The notes under the pieces: generated by a model
The model's database searches: none
What the model was told of the DNA's origin: nothing
Seen by the model: only the letters and a program-made list of their open reading frames with translations
Part shown: positions 11,198 through 22,965 of the stretch, one piece after another
Layout: each line of letters opens with the position of its first letter
How positions within the stretch are numbered: position 1 is the stretch's first letter
Position numbers and translations under genes: made by a program
Source of the DNA: Trichosphaerium sp. ATCC 40318
Lineage: Eukaryota; Discosea; Flabellinia; Trichosidae
Reading direction: 5' to 3'
Assembly: GCA_038496445.1 (NCBI GenBank)
Contig: JALMLS010000228.1
Coordinates: 543,117 to 607,116, forward strand
Length of the DNA: 64,000 nucleotides

Positions 11198-13243
11198 ATG
11201 TTACACAAATTAGCGCTAGTTCTCGCTACTCTTGTAGTGTTTACTTCGTGTCAGACTGTAAAGCGATTCGAAATATTTGAGCTAGCTCTCTCTGGCAGTA
11301 CTTCAGGAAACCCTTTCACGGCACGTTTTTTTTCAAAACAATTTTGATTGCTTCACTTTTACGCCTTGAAAGGGCCAAAATGGTATAAACCGTAAATGAG
11401 CAGCAATAAAAAGCTCTCTTTAACACGTGAGCATAAACGTCTTTTCCGAAAAAAAAAAACTGAAAGAAGTTTACTCTAACCTTTCCAACAGTTGAATGTG
11501 GAGGTGACATTTACTTTGAAAAGTACCATATCTCTATCAGCCTCCAGGTACCCTACGGCGACAGTGACTGCGTTCTACGATGGCAACAACTTCTGGAAAG
11601 TGAGATTCTCTCCTGACACTGAAGGCAAGTCCGCGTAATACAACCATCATTAACAGTGAAAAAGGTACTTGGGATTGGGTTTCAAGCTCAAGTGAATCTT
11701 CTTTAAATGGTCACAAAGGAAGCGTAGCTTGTACACCAAAGAATGCCTCAGCTCACGGTGGCGTAATTGTAGACCCGGAGCACAAACATCACTTTATCTA
11801 CGAAGACGGCACCCGCTACTTTATGATGGGTTATGAAGCAGATTGGCTTTGGGCTCTCGGCCTGCGTGGTGTCAAAACAAACGTAGAGCTCGATAGTTTC
11901 GTAAAAATGACGACATCTTACGGATTCAACCAATACTTGGTAAACGTGTATGCGAACTACAGCAATTGGGGAAAGAAAGTCAGTGCTCCTCCACGCGTTG
12001 CGCCAACTACTCTTACTCCTTGGGGAGACAATGGAAGACTTGACTACAACAGTATGGATCTAACGTACTTTAACCACTTTGATGAGGTAATGGATACACT
12101 CAAAAAGTATGGTGCTGTTTGTCACTTGATGATTACCGTTTGGAATAAAGCTGTACAGTGGCCTGCACATGAAAGTCCTCAAGATGATCTTTTCTGGCGT
12201 TATGTCGCAGCTCGTTACGGTGCTTACTCTAATATTATCTTCGACATATCTAAGGTAGGAAAAGCTCAATATTAACCTCTAATTTTTCGTTATATAGGAA
12301 GCCAACCGCGAAAAAGATTCGTACTGGGCTACTAGGCTACCACTACTCGCCAAATTGAATGCTCATAAGCGTCTCATAACATCTCACACTCACTGTCCGG
12401 ACTGGAGCTATTGCGACTTCATTTCAGCTCAAGTACACAACAACTACTACAATAATATTATCGAATCTCGAAAATCGCATAATATTCCTGTTACCAACGT
12501 GGAAGTGCGTCAATTATTTAAAACAATCCTGCCTTGTCGCTTATTTCGTTATAGTTTTTGTATGAGCAAGGGCCTATCCCTACTTATGGACAACACAGGT
12601 ATTCGTATTTTGTTCTTTCCTGTTTTTTTCACACAAAATAATCAGCCCTGCTATTGTGATGCTTCCTGTCATGTGGTCATTGTACATGGCTGGCGGATAT
12701 GGAGCTTGGTACGTACCCTAGACATACAAGCTAAAGAAAATAAATTAACAATTAATAAAGGTACTACGACGATTCCGCTTGGGATGTTATAACAATGGTA
12801 CGAAAAAGAAAAATCACGTGATTCTTTTTGTTACTTCGTCACAACTAAAATTTTACGTAGGACGAGACTCCAGGTTACAAGTACTGTAAATTGCTGAAAG
12901 AGTTTTTTTCCAACATAAAGTACTGGGAGATGGAACCAAACAACGATTTTGTGAGTGATTATTTGTTCGACGACGTTTTCTCGAACTAATTTTTTTTTAG
13001 ATTTCTTCCACTTCTGGTGATACCGTGTACGGGCTTGCGAGCACTGGAAAAGAGTATATCGCTTTTGCATCTACTAAAAGCACATTTTCTGTCACATTAT
13101 CCCATGTACCATCTGCACTCTCAGCCGAATGGTATGATCCTACGACAGGAAATAGAGTGTCTGCTGGTACTTTGGGAAGTGGTACCCACAAAGTCACCCC
13201 ACCAAGCTCATTTGATCATGAAGCTGTGCTCCATCTACACTAG
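11198..13243 (+). CDS. Secreted glycoside-hydrolase-like protein (DUF5060/DUF4038 type)
   Basis: ATG 11198 opens a signal peptide (MLHKLALVLATLVVFTSC). A beta domain of DUF5060 type follows (NVEVTFTLKS, TVTAFYDGNNFWKVRFSPD, GTWDWVSSSS), then a TIM-barrel-like DUF4038 region: HFIYEDGTRYFMMGYEADWL, FNHFDEVMDTLKKYGAVCHL, DDLFWRYVAARYGAYSNIIF, AQVHNNYYNNIIES, PAIVMLPVMWSLYMAGGYGA and YWEMEPNNDF. The C-terminus matches the putative collagen-binding module of these proteins (SAEWYDPTTGNRVSAGTLG). The family includes apiosidase-like and other plant-polysaccharide glycosidases and is common in bacteria, so transfer is possible; the several introns show it is settled in this genome. Substrate cannot be inferred. 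Exon edges in the first 250 nt are uncertain. Confidence 0.8.
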
Positions 13244-13325
13244 AATAAAGTGTTCTACATAAAAATTCCAACAATTAAAGCTGCGTAAGTAAAACAGGAC
13301 AGAGGTTTAGGCTAGTTTTGGCAAA

Positions 13326-13526
13326 ATGTTTCAAATACTCTACCGACCCCAACGCTACCTAGCTTACGTCGTTTGCCAACCGAGCAGTACGCCAAGAAGC
13401 ATCTCAGCAGCCAATAAAAGAACTTTTATTAGAGTTGCATTATTGGTCTGTTGTGTCGTGTTCAGCGTTGTCCTTTTTACGCGCTTTTGCTACAACAAGC
13501 GTTTATTTGGTCTATTTTATTCTTAA
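13326..13526 (+). CDS. Possible small one-pass membrane ORF
   Basis: A 66-codon uninterrupted ORF beginning MFQILYRPQR with one strong hydrophobic stretch (VALLVCCVVFSVVLFTRF). It lies between the hydrolase stop and the PIP-kinase start, on the same strand. No family is recognised. It could equally be chance coding in an intergenic spacer. Confidence 0.25.
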   Translation: MFQILYRPQRYLAYVVCQPSSTPRSISAANKRTFIRVALLVCCVVFSVVLFTRFCYNKRLFGLFYS

Positions 13527-13553
13527 GTAGCAATCGCACACGAGAAGTCCTCC

Positions 13554-15383
13554 ATGTCCTCGTTTGTTGTTAGTACAATTGAGGCCATCAGAAAGATGGT
13601 AAGTGCCGCTAGAATATCAGGTTGTAACAAAATCTAGGTTTCAGAGGCTGAAAATAACATCGTAGAAGATTTAACCGCTACGGAGTACCATGTTGAGGAA
13701 AATGATACAGTTGATACAACAAAGTGCGATTATTAGTTTACATACTTGTGCTAAGCGATAATAGTAGCGGTAAGGTTGCATACAAGGACTATGCGCCTCA
13801 AGTATTTCGTCATCTACGAATGTTAAACGGTATTGACCATGAAAGCTTTCTCGTACGTCGTTTGGTAGCTTTCGTGACTTCGCTAACGCGTCCTCAACAG
13901 AAATCGTGGGAAGTTCCAAAAGAGGCCGCATTGGAAGGTGACAATGTCGCTAGTCGCTCTGGTTCACGCTTCTTCTTGACAACAGACACAAGGTTCTTTT
14001 TTAAAACTCTCATTCATGACGAAGTTGGTACTTTACTTCATATGCTACCTCAATATGTGCAAGTGCGTCAAGGAGCTCTTTTATAATGTTTTGTTCGCAA
14101 AAAAAATAACTTTTGTCAGCACCTCGAAAAGTACAAAAAATCGTTTATGATGCGCATATACGCATTAAACCGCATTGAGATTGAAGGAGAAAAGGTCTGG
14201 GTTATTGTGATGGGCAACTTACTTCCTAAAGTCAAGGTACTACATACATCTGCTACACGTAGCGCTGACACTATGCCAGACAAAAGAGAAATACGACTTA
14301 AAAGTAAGAGCTCCTTCTTTTCACTTTAATTTCAACAAGCTCCTAGGGTCGTAAGCCAAAGCCAGCCAAAGGTCCTTATGATCGCGCACCTGTTGCCGAC
14401 AATATTCGTAAAGACAACGAAATTACTCGTCAGTTTACTTTCAAACGCTGGCAGGATCACAAGCATTACCTGGCACAAATCTATGCAGATGTTCAGGCGA
14501 GTAACACTATCTTATTTTTGTAAACGAGGAAAACCGCGCTAACTCGATCACTATAGCTATTACAAGGTTGTAATGTGATGGATTATAGTTTACTCGCTGG
14601 CGTTTACACCGAGGAACAGTACAACAAGAATAAGAGAAAGTATGCTTGGAAAAATACTTATTTATTGTTTTAACATCACTGCAAGGTTCCGAGGCTTTAA
14701 GATTTACAGAGGGTTCAATTTGGAAGGCGAATACAACGAAGTCTACGTAATGGGTATTATTGATTGCCTCACAAATTTCTCCGCGAAAAAAAAACTGGCC
14801 AACATGTTCAAACGTACCTTGTGGAAAGAGAGTGCGCGAAATATACTTTATTTGCATGTTACACTAAAATACAATCCATAGATACTCTATCCACTGTACC
14901 TGCTTCCGATTACGCGAAACGCTACCTTGAATTCATGCTTAAAGATGGTACGTACAGTATTTTTCTGTTCAAAATTGGTTTGTTACTGATCTTTTATCTA
15001 GTCATCTCTGCACCATGCACCAAACCGCCACCAGATAAGCGTCTCATTATTCCAGACATTAAAGCTATTAAAAAGAAGCGACGGAATACAATGGCGACTG
15101 GTGCAAAGCAAGAGAGGTCTCATAGGCGTACTAAGAGGTGAGTGAATCTAAAATATACAATCTGTTGTTTACAGTTACATGTTGTAGCGCACGTGGTAAT
15201 AGCAAAGATGAGGTATCCTCTAATGGGAAACCTGTAACTGCTCGTGCATCAAGAAGCAGTCGTAAGAAGAGCTCTCGTAGAGCGAAATCAGAAGCTGGAG
15301 ACGATAAATCTTCCAAAAAGGAAGAGAAGTCTTCTAAATCTAACAAATCTATCAAGTCCTCTAAAGAGGAAAGTGAAGAGTAA
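13554..15383 (+). CDS. Phosphatidylinositol-phosphate kinase (PIPK)
   Basis: ATG 13554 (MSSFVVSTIEAIRKM). Exons give the PIPK fold in order: VAYKDYAPQVFRHLRMLNGI; SGSRFFLTTDTRFFFKTL, the glycine-rich loop with the ATP-binding lysine; HDEVGTLLHMLPQY; FMMRIYALNRIEI; VWVIVMGNLLP; NVMDYSLLAGVY, matching the catalytic IMDYSLL motif; VYVMGIIDCLTNFSAKKKL; and PASDYAKRYLEFM. The usual DLKGS motif reads IRLKGRK here, so it is degenerate, but the later catalytic aspartates remain. A basic Ser/Lys-rich tail ends the protein (SRKKSSRRAKSE, KSSKSNKSIKSSKEE). The enzyme makes PIP2 from PIP at membranes. Type I or II cannot be decided. A decayed copy lies at 28530-29630. Confidence 0.85.
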
Positions 15384-15693
15384 GGCGATGGCAAGAAATG
15401 GAGTTGGAGTTCCATAGGTTCAATAGCCAATAAATGACTTTCACGGACGACGTTTGTTGTGATTTCACTTAGTATGCACATAAAGTAACACAAAATGCTA
15501 CAAGGACTCGTGTTAACAAAATGTACCCTGTATTTTCTCCTGCTCATACTGTATCTGGTGGGTTAACATGAGCGTTAAAACTGAAGCTGCGTAACTATTA
15601 GCAAACGTGTGCACCATGCGCGGACATAGGCAGGATGTACTGTTGTAAATCAGTTTAAACAGAAAAGCAGCTGCTTTTTGAAATGTAGAAGCA

Positions 15694-17298
15694 ATGTCCA
15701 GTGATTGTGCAGTCGTTTTCGCACCTGTTCTCGTTTGTGCTCATGGTATGTATTGTAGAGTGGTAGATGTTGTGTAGGAGCAAGAAAGTTTACAAGGTTA
15801 TGAACTCACCGAAGAAGAGGTGGAGTAGTGTTAGACGAATGCTAATTTCTTTGTTCTCTGGTGATGTTAACCTGACCCATAGGATGCAAGGGCTAAACTT
15901 GTTGTTGCTTACAACAATGAGTTGTGAAATAAACGTATTATTTTCTCGGCTTTATTATTTCTTACGTATTTACTACTTTGAGTGTTTACTTGCTGTTCAA
16001 TTAGCCTGACTATTCGATGACACGTTGTGTTGTTACTATTTTTACAATATTGACATATTGACATTTCCGCCTCTTTATGTTTTTTACGTAGTATAGCTGT
16101 TTAGACATTCAGAGGCGTTTACGTGATTGTTTGGGCGAGGCGGGTTACGAAAAAAGTATGAGTTTTAGAAGCTTTGCGTGGTACGACCTTTTTTTTTTTG
16201 CATTTTCAACAATTATATCGCTTAAACGCCCTCAAAGGCACGATTTGGGCCATAAGTCGATACAAAATTGTATTTTAAACAGGTAAAGTATTTAAAATAG
16301 GATAAAAGCACTTGGTGGCTAGTAAAGATCAAAGAGATTCAAAATTTTCGTAGCGCGCCGTTTTTTCTCATGAAAATCGTCATTCTAAAACAATCATTCC
16401 AATCACAGCTGTTTTCTATGCTGTGCTTATGCCTCAGGTACACGCTGTGCCATTCTGTAACTACGTGCATTTGTAGCCATTTTATCACAAAATTCACATA
16501 CATGCTTCACGTGCTATTTAGTGCTCAAATACCACATGAAGCAAGATTCAAAACAGCTAGCAACTCCGCACCAAGGCTCGTTTATACTATATTTAACTAA
16601 CCTGTTCGTATTAGTATATAATAAGGTACAATCGATAGCTACGTAAAGAACAAGTCATTATTACAAGTTTTTGGAATTCTACTTTTCTCATATCTGCCTT
16701 CTAGGTTTGAGGTTTCCACGTGGGCTTCACACGTTACAAATCAAGGTAAAGAGACTGAAAGTGAAATCGTAGAGTGGTTTGTTTAAATTTCGCATAGGCT
16801 TACTTTTTTTTTCAGATAGTTTTGGTACAACCACGCTTTACCTTGATTCTAGGCATGTGCTATGACCTTGGCCACGTACGTTAAACATAAATTATCAAAC
16901 TAGGTTAATGATAATCTGTAGGAACCAAGCGATCCTAGGATGATACAAGGGCTAAGGCCCACGCCTGAGTTCAAAGTTTGGTACGAAGAACAAGTTTATT
17001 GGTTTTCTTAGTCTTTATTTTTGTAGAGTCCACCCTTCAAGATGTTATGGATGGTCAGAGGCTAGTTAGTGGCGCTCTAGCTGAGCTAAACAAAAAGGCG
17101 GGGAAGTTCTTAAAAAACCAAAGCAACATCAGCTTTGTTTGCCTACAAGAGTGGTTGTTGTTTATGCAAACCGACTCTGGTGCTGCGCAACTTACAAAGG
17201 CAGTTACTAGGGAGGTTGTCGATGAGCTGGCAGTCCAATGGGACCTCTTGACTCGCGATAATTTTAAATTTAGTCTGAACGCTTCAGAGTGTTGGTAA
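15694..17298 (+). pseudogene. Broken paralogue of the 140-aa gene at 30517
   Basis: Two separated blocks match the intact gene at 30517-31087. The first, near 15694-15910, gives GYELTEEEVE then MQGLNL, corresponding to IDLTKEELEMIRGQ. The second, 16930-17298, gives MIQGLRPTPEFKV and then TLQDVMDGQRLVSGALAELN, QEWLLFMQTDSGAAQLTKAV and TREVVDELAVQWDLL. Between them lie about 1 kb of unrelated sequence, including repeat R2 copy B, and the ATGCAAGGGCTAA-like sequence is present on both sides. The last exon stays open to a TAA at 17298, so that part may still be transcribed. No known domain was recognised in the family. Confidence 0.5.
16480..16740 (+). repeat. Dispersed repeat R2, copy B (partial)
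   Basis: Carries the R2 palindrome with CTTCACGTGCTATTTAG at 16504, then AGCAACTCCGCACCAAGGCT and a terminal GGAATTCTACTTTTC. It is shorter than copies A and C and sits inside the interrupted gene copy 15694-17298. Confidence 0.75.
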
Positions 17299-17454
17299 AC
17301 TTGTTAACTTATGTTGCACATTGGGACCCTTGATTAGCAGCAACTTTAACTTATGTTGAACTATTTTGGATTGCGCTTTAGCAGCGCAGCATGGAATTGC
17401 TAGTTATTCGTAACTTTTTTTTTTTAGGTTCATACAAGCAAAATCAGAGGAAGA

Positions 17455-18105
17455 CTTTAGTAGCACTATAGTGCCGCCTTCGTTGCTAACTCCTTTTGTC
17501 ATAGGATCTTATAGCACTTCTTAAATTAGCACTTCTTATAAATAGCACTTCTTTGAAATAGCTCTTCTTCAATAACCTGAAATAGCTTCCAAAAAATAAA
17601 ATACATTATACAATTTGCTTACGTTCTAGGTACTTGGTCTTGGTATTCACTCTTGGCGCTCACTTTTGGCATGATCTTTCGATTGCTTTGCAATCGGTAC
17701 GTATTACCTTTCTTTGTTTTTTATCTATCAAGTGCTAACTTTATTTTTATGTTCTCACTCTTGGCGTTCCCTCTTGGCGCTCACTCTCGGCATTCACTAT
17801 TGATATTACCCTCTTGGGAATCGCTGTTGACATTCACTCTTGGCACTGCTTTTACGATTGCTTTGCAATCGGTATGGTCTACCTTATTTTTTTTCTACGA
17901 AGACTTACTGTATTTTTATGTACTTTTTACAAAATGCTCAACATGATCTAGTGTACCATAATAAATTGTTTTTCGTCCAATAACATTGCCTTTATTATAT
18001 GTGCTCCAAACTTTCTTCATGCTTGACATAGTCAAAGGAAGTGACGTGACTGAAAACCGTTTATCCCACATTGAGAAACTATGAAGACAAGTCAGGTTTC
18101 GTTTA
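17455..18105 (+). repeat. Dispersed repeat R1, copy 2
   Basis: Plus-strand counterpart of 7690-8560: GTGCCGCCTTCGTTGCTAAC, the GCACTTCTT repeats, CTTGGC-TCACT units, hairpins GATTGC-TTT-GCAATC at 17681 and 17856, and the AATAAATTGTTTTTCGTC and CGTTTATCCCACATTG landmarks. It abuts a STAND pseudogene fragment, as copy 1 abuts the full STAND gene. Confidence 0.8.
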
Positions 18106-19470
18106 CATTAACGTTCTCCATACGCAAAAAAAAACAAAAGTCGTATTTGTAGAACAACAAAGTATTCATTCGAATTAGTATTGAATAGCAAATACGTGCC
18201 AAAGTCTTCGTGAACTTGTTTCTTATTTGATTTGTTCTTCATGTAACGTACACCGACAGCACTTCTGATATCTTCGTTAGAGAAGTTAAGTAATCCTCCT
18301 GAGTTGAATAGCAAATCTTCAACTACAGAATAAAGCGAAGACCACTCAGATATATCAATGCCTGTCAAACATGTTAACATCTAGTAAACGTTTCCTTTGT
18401 TACCTTTAGCAGTTAAGAGTGGACCAAGTTCATTTTCCAAGTGCAGACCCCGTCTAGAACCCATATATATGACTGAAACAATGAGGATTAGATCTTTCGG
18501 AGGACTATTACTTACCATAAAGTATTGTACGATTCCCTTTCTCTTTGAGTCATAATCATGTTCTAAGCGCTAGAGTACAATCTCGTATAGCTCACTTGCA
18601 GATGCAGCAGGAAGATTTCGACTATAAACGATAAAAGGTGATAATTCAAAAATGAAAATCATACGTTCGTCTAGCTTTTCAAAGTGATCCCACACAGATA
18701 TATCTTCAAGTAGAGTCTAGCAAGTCATTAACCAAACTAAAGTATTAAAAGGTTGATTAACTTATGTGTAGATTACCTGTAGGTATCGGGGAATACCAGT
18801 CTGTTTGACTTTTGGAATTTTAAATTCTTGCTCTTCTGGCTTCTTGCTGTTCAAATCCAAACACTTTCTAATGTACTTCTAGCTGATATAATGTTCAAGT
18901 ACAATCTCTTCCTGTAGGTGGGCTACAAAGGGAATAACTGTTAGTATCGTTTTTTAACATGTGTATCACCTCAAGGATTAGAAGTATTACTTGATGTATA
19001 CTTATCTAATAATAAAAAGTATTTTTCTTGAGGTAAATAAACACGTGTCAAACGTCTGCTGTAAGAACGATGTGAGTTTTTCCTTCTTCAAATGATCTAT
19101 TTTCATACCTAAAAGGACCTAGGCGTGAACAGCTTAAAAGCTGTCAACGTACCCTCAGGGTAGTGACAGTTGACATAAGTTGTCAAACGGTCTTCAAGCA
19201 ACTCCGATAAATGGCTTGTTTACAGCAACGTTAGCAACTTTAGCAAATATAGATAGCCGAAAACGCACATGTGGTACTCGCAACACGCTGTAAGCCCATC
19301 TGATACATCTTTTTTGGGACTGTTGAAGCTGCTCTTCAGAAACGAACAAAGCTCCATCCTTCTCAGGTTACTAAAGAATACAGAGTTAAGTACTTTAAAA
19401 TACTTGCTTTGCTACGTACGCTTCAACATAATATTCATCTCGTAGATAGAACATACTAGATTGCATTCCT
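18106..19470 (-). pseudogene. STAND gene fragment (decayed copy of 3800-5700)
   Basis: Near-identical blocks of the STAND gene appear in order and orientation: 18190-18480 matches 3830-4120 (SEWSSLYSVVEDLLFNSGGL), 18490-18860 matches 4110-4500, 18990-19210 matches 5185-5410, and 19380-19460 matches 5600-5680. The stretch holding Walker B, Walker A and the P-loop exon is deleted. Several frame changes and a TAG in place of CGA show it cannot make the parent protein. It is clearly younger than the divergent gene at 22966-24480. Confidence 0.85.
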
Positions 19471-20079
19471 CTTGCGCCTAAACCTTAATTTCAATTACGT
19501 ATTTCTACGCGTATAAATACGATCAATAGTGTATAGAAGATCTGTGGTAAATGGTGGATCCTTGGTGGTGCATTGGTTGCTGGTGGGTGAGTATTTGGTA
19601 TTATTTTGGATTGTCTGTGGTTGAGCGATGTGTAGAACAGTGCGAAAACAGAAAAATAAAACAAATGTCTTGTACTCTTTTTTTTTTTTTTGACACATTG
19701 TTTTAAGAATAAAATGAGAATGGTTTATTCGCTTTCAGTTTTGTTTTTTTGTAAACTAAAGTAATAGAGCGTTGGTAATACCCTCAACCACATATTTCTA
19801 GCAGCATGAAGAAGTCCAAGCTTATGTCGAAGCTCATGGGAGATAACACTATTCTTTTCTGCTTCTATGATTGCCAGTGTAGACATGAAAAAAATGCCAA
19901 GTTAACCCAACAATGGTTTGTGGAGCATACCACAAAGCCGTTCTTTATAGTTTCTCTTTTTGCCCTTGGTGTATCGAAACAAAGGTTACTTCACCAAACG
20001 AATTTATATAGAAAACGTGTGTGTACAGATTCTATACCACCCCAATGGACTTTTTGATATCTCCATTAGAGCACCAGGG
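19471..20079. other. No gene recognised
   Basis: Contains short ORFs on both strands, including a Thr/Pro-rich minus ORF at 19495-19698, without a family match or clear exon structure. Confidence 0.4.
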
Positions 20080-20758
20080 ATAGTATATAATCAAAATGGT
20101 TTTTTTTTCTCACACAAAATTAGGTTACCTCCACATTCGTATCTTCAAAATCGACAACTTATCGCGGCGACAATGAAACCAATCGCACACGCGCTGGTTA
20201 CGTAAACGCTGTCGCGGAAGCACCAATATTAGGGAGTGCGATGGAAGTGGAGTGATGTTTGTACCTTTGAAAACGTCAACTGATGCGTATTCTGGGTGTT
20301 TTGAGAGTGGATTGATGGTTGAATACGTTGCTGTAAGATTGTACGTACTCGTAAATGTATTTCCAAGGCGATATCGCAAGTATTTTTACATTAAAGCTCA
20401 ACGTGTCTAGCGATGTGTTGATGCGAATGTGATCTCGATATAAATTGCCAATGGTTAAATAAGCGAAAAAAAACCTCCCCGCATTCTCGACGCGAAGCAA
20501 ATGGTACAGTTGATGTGTGTAAAGTAATTCAGACTGTAAAACTTCAAATGCTCCATTTCAGTAGCTCCCTTGGTGTGCTTCTGTTATAGCAAGCGTATTT
20601 GATGAATTAATAATGTTGTTGGTGACTACAGCAAAGGCTACGACAAATGCAACGCAAACGGCAGTACGTTTTGGGCGTGATATGCCATCAAGGCATGGTT
20701 GAAACGTTGTTAAACTGAAGCAAGTTTTCAAATTGGTCAAATTATGTCGAGAGGCCAA
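20080..20758 (-). CDS. Possible two-pass membrane protein, reading frame interrupted
   Basis: From ATG 20758 (MASRHNLTNLK) a hydrophobic helix appears (VCVAFVVAFAVVTNNI), then a long soluble stretch (LYHLLRVENAGRFFFAYL, TSLDTLSFNVKILAI) in the same frame but after one in-frame TGA near 20563. A second helix (YVTSACAIGFIVAAISC) is found near 20140-20200 in another frame, implying at least one intron. The topology of N-terminal helix, lumenal domain, C-terminal helix is plausible. No family was recognised. The TGA could be a sequencing error, an unspotted intron or real decay. Confidence 0.4.
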
Positions 20759-20759
20759 C

Positions 20760-22183
20760 AGTCGTAGTTGGTTATGGTAGTCGTTGCGATTTTTCTATTA
20801 TGTGTACTTGTAGAGCAAAAAATAAAATAAAGGCACACAATTTTATTTTTCACAAATGTATGTACGTGCCCACTGTACATTTTAAATTAAATGTTGGCGT
20901 AAATAACTTAACAAGGAGACGTTCATAGCTTCTATTTTGGACCTTTTGGAGCTTGTACAATATTTTTGTCACCTCAAAAGCGCTGCTCAGCTCTATTCTC
21001 GATGTTTTGTCAAGTATTCTTAAACGAGGAGAAGGCAAATGGATCGGACCGTTTAAAACCCAATGTACTGTTGTGGACAGCGATTTCCCAATTACAGCAA
21101 AGAACTCATGCTCTTCCTAACAGTAGACAAACCCCGTTTATGAAAGTTTGGCAAAAAAAAAAAACTGAGAAAAAGTATGACTTGTGCATCTTTATTTAAC
21201 CGAGAAAAGACTGCAGCAACAACATAGGAGTATTAGCGAAACTCTGAGTTCAGCTTTTATTGCAAAGGTATCCCATTCTACGTGATAAGGGTTTACTGTA
21301 CCTTGGGCAGCTCCTGTTGCAGTTTTTCGTCTTTTCTCGTCCACCTGCTAGCCCTAAAGATTGGTCTGTAGCATCACGCATACAAGGTAAGGCGTTCTTA
21401 TTTACCAAGCACAGTTTTCTGACTGTTTTTGCAACGCAGTTGCACCAAGCAATTTTTGGGGATAGGGATCACTACGGACGCGCGTGTGGAGGGTAGTAAC
21501 GCTTATTCATCTATATTGTTTTTGTTTACCTTTGTGTGCTCTTGGTTTACGCAAAGCGACTGTGAGGCTTCTAACGTCTGTTGTGGGTTTAGTAAGACGT
21601 AGATGAAATGCAAAATTGCGTCATTTTTACTCTCTCAATTTGAGTTCACCCAGGTAGTGCCGTTAGCCTCCGGAGGGGTTTTTTTTGTTTGTTGAAATGT
21701 TAGCCCGCTTTAAAGTCGCAAACAAAGCGGTTGAATCTTTGATTATGTCCATAGTGTGTATGTGCGCTTCCACATTAAGTTTGTTGAAGTACGTACGAAA
21801 AGCGTCAGCTTGGGCAAAAACAATACTAACTCGCCTTATAAACACAAAAGTACACTATGTAACGCTGCTAATACGTGCTAATACGTGCACAACAGGAATC
21901 ATGGAGGCAGAGCCTTAAATGTCGACTTCCACTTGAACGTTTCTGCCTCTGTATGGGCTTTACATGCGTAGAAAAGCAAAGTTCGACTATTTGTATGCGT
22001 TTCAGGAGCGTTGTGAGCGAGAGGCAAAAAAAGCTGAAAAACAATGAATGGGAGTTTTCTTTGTAAACACAACAACTAAATCCACGTCTACAATGCACAC
22101 ATACATATTATTGCAACACCACGTGTTTTTTAACCATTATTTTTTTTTTTATTATTTGGTATTACATTGCTTAGCAGTTCTGT
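20760..22183. other. Accessory sequence without a confident gene
   Basis: Several ORFs of 60-80 codons occur on both strands (for example 20966-21199 +, 21260-21496 +, 21663-21845 -). None shows a known motif, and competing frames are equally open, so none is called. Confidence 0.4.
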
Positions 22184-22570
22184 TGACAGACATCCTCTAA
22201 GGTCCAGCAGTTGTCTCCTATACTCTAAAAAACCGCACTATTACACTAATGTTAATATCGTACACTCAGCAGCGCAAGAATACTTTGTAAGCGCTTGTAA
22301 TTTTCTCTTTGAGGTTGTTAAACGTTTTTTTACTCCTCTTTACGCGCCTGAACATGTGCCAGCATTTGCTCCTGGTGCTAGTAAGTTAACATGTAAATCA
22401 TCATTAATTCGTAGCCGTTTTTATGGTTCCTTTTTTGGGGTGAGCAATAATGAGAGCGCACCTAAGTAAAATGCTGCGATCGTCTTGTTAGATGCTATGA
22501 CTTTGAACCAGTGCTTTTTTTTCATCTTGCCTTAATGTACATAAGGACAGCAAGCACGGTACGTTGTTAG
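22184..22570 (+). repeat. Dispersed repeat R3, copy 1
   Basis: Aligns with 50858-51195: TTGTCTCCTATACTCTAAAA, CGCAAGAATACTTTG, TACTCCTCTTTACGC, GATCGTCTTGTTAGATG and TACATAAGGACAGCAAGCA are shared with scattered substitutions and small indels. Copy 2 lies inside an element with terminal inverted repeats, which were not found around copy 1. Confidence 0.75.
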
Positions 22571-22965
22571 GAAGACAAAGTGTCTTGTGCCTCTAGCACA
22601 GCCACGACAATGAGGCTTGATACAAACTGAAAGTACTTTTAACGTAGCATATAGATACACGTTATTATAAATAATAAGGTTGTAAAATCGAACACATTAT
22701 CGATAGAACGCAGCAAATTCAGAAGAGAAAATGAGAAAGTGTAGAAAAAAAAAAAAAAGGGTTTGTATGTATGTACGTTGCAAGTTTAGTGTTCCGATAA
22801 CCTGAGAAACTAAATTCATCACCAACGAGTGCACAGCGTAACTTTGTTGGTTAACTCGAAACGAAGGATACCACCTAATACAATAAGATAATAAGAAAAA
22901 AAAAAAAAAAAAGAAGCTTGCTTAAATCATACTGATATTGCCGCAATGCTACATACATTGTTGTC
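22571..22965. other. No gene recognised; A-rich tracts
   Basis: AT-rich with long A-runs near 22750 and 22895. No coding signal was recognised. Confidence 0.5.

Noticed and set aside
20080..20758. TMEM231-like ciliary protein
   Set aside because: Topology is similar, but no conserved sequence segment could be matched by eye.
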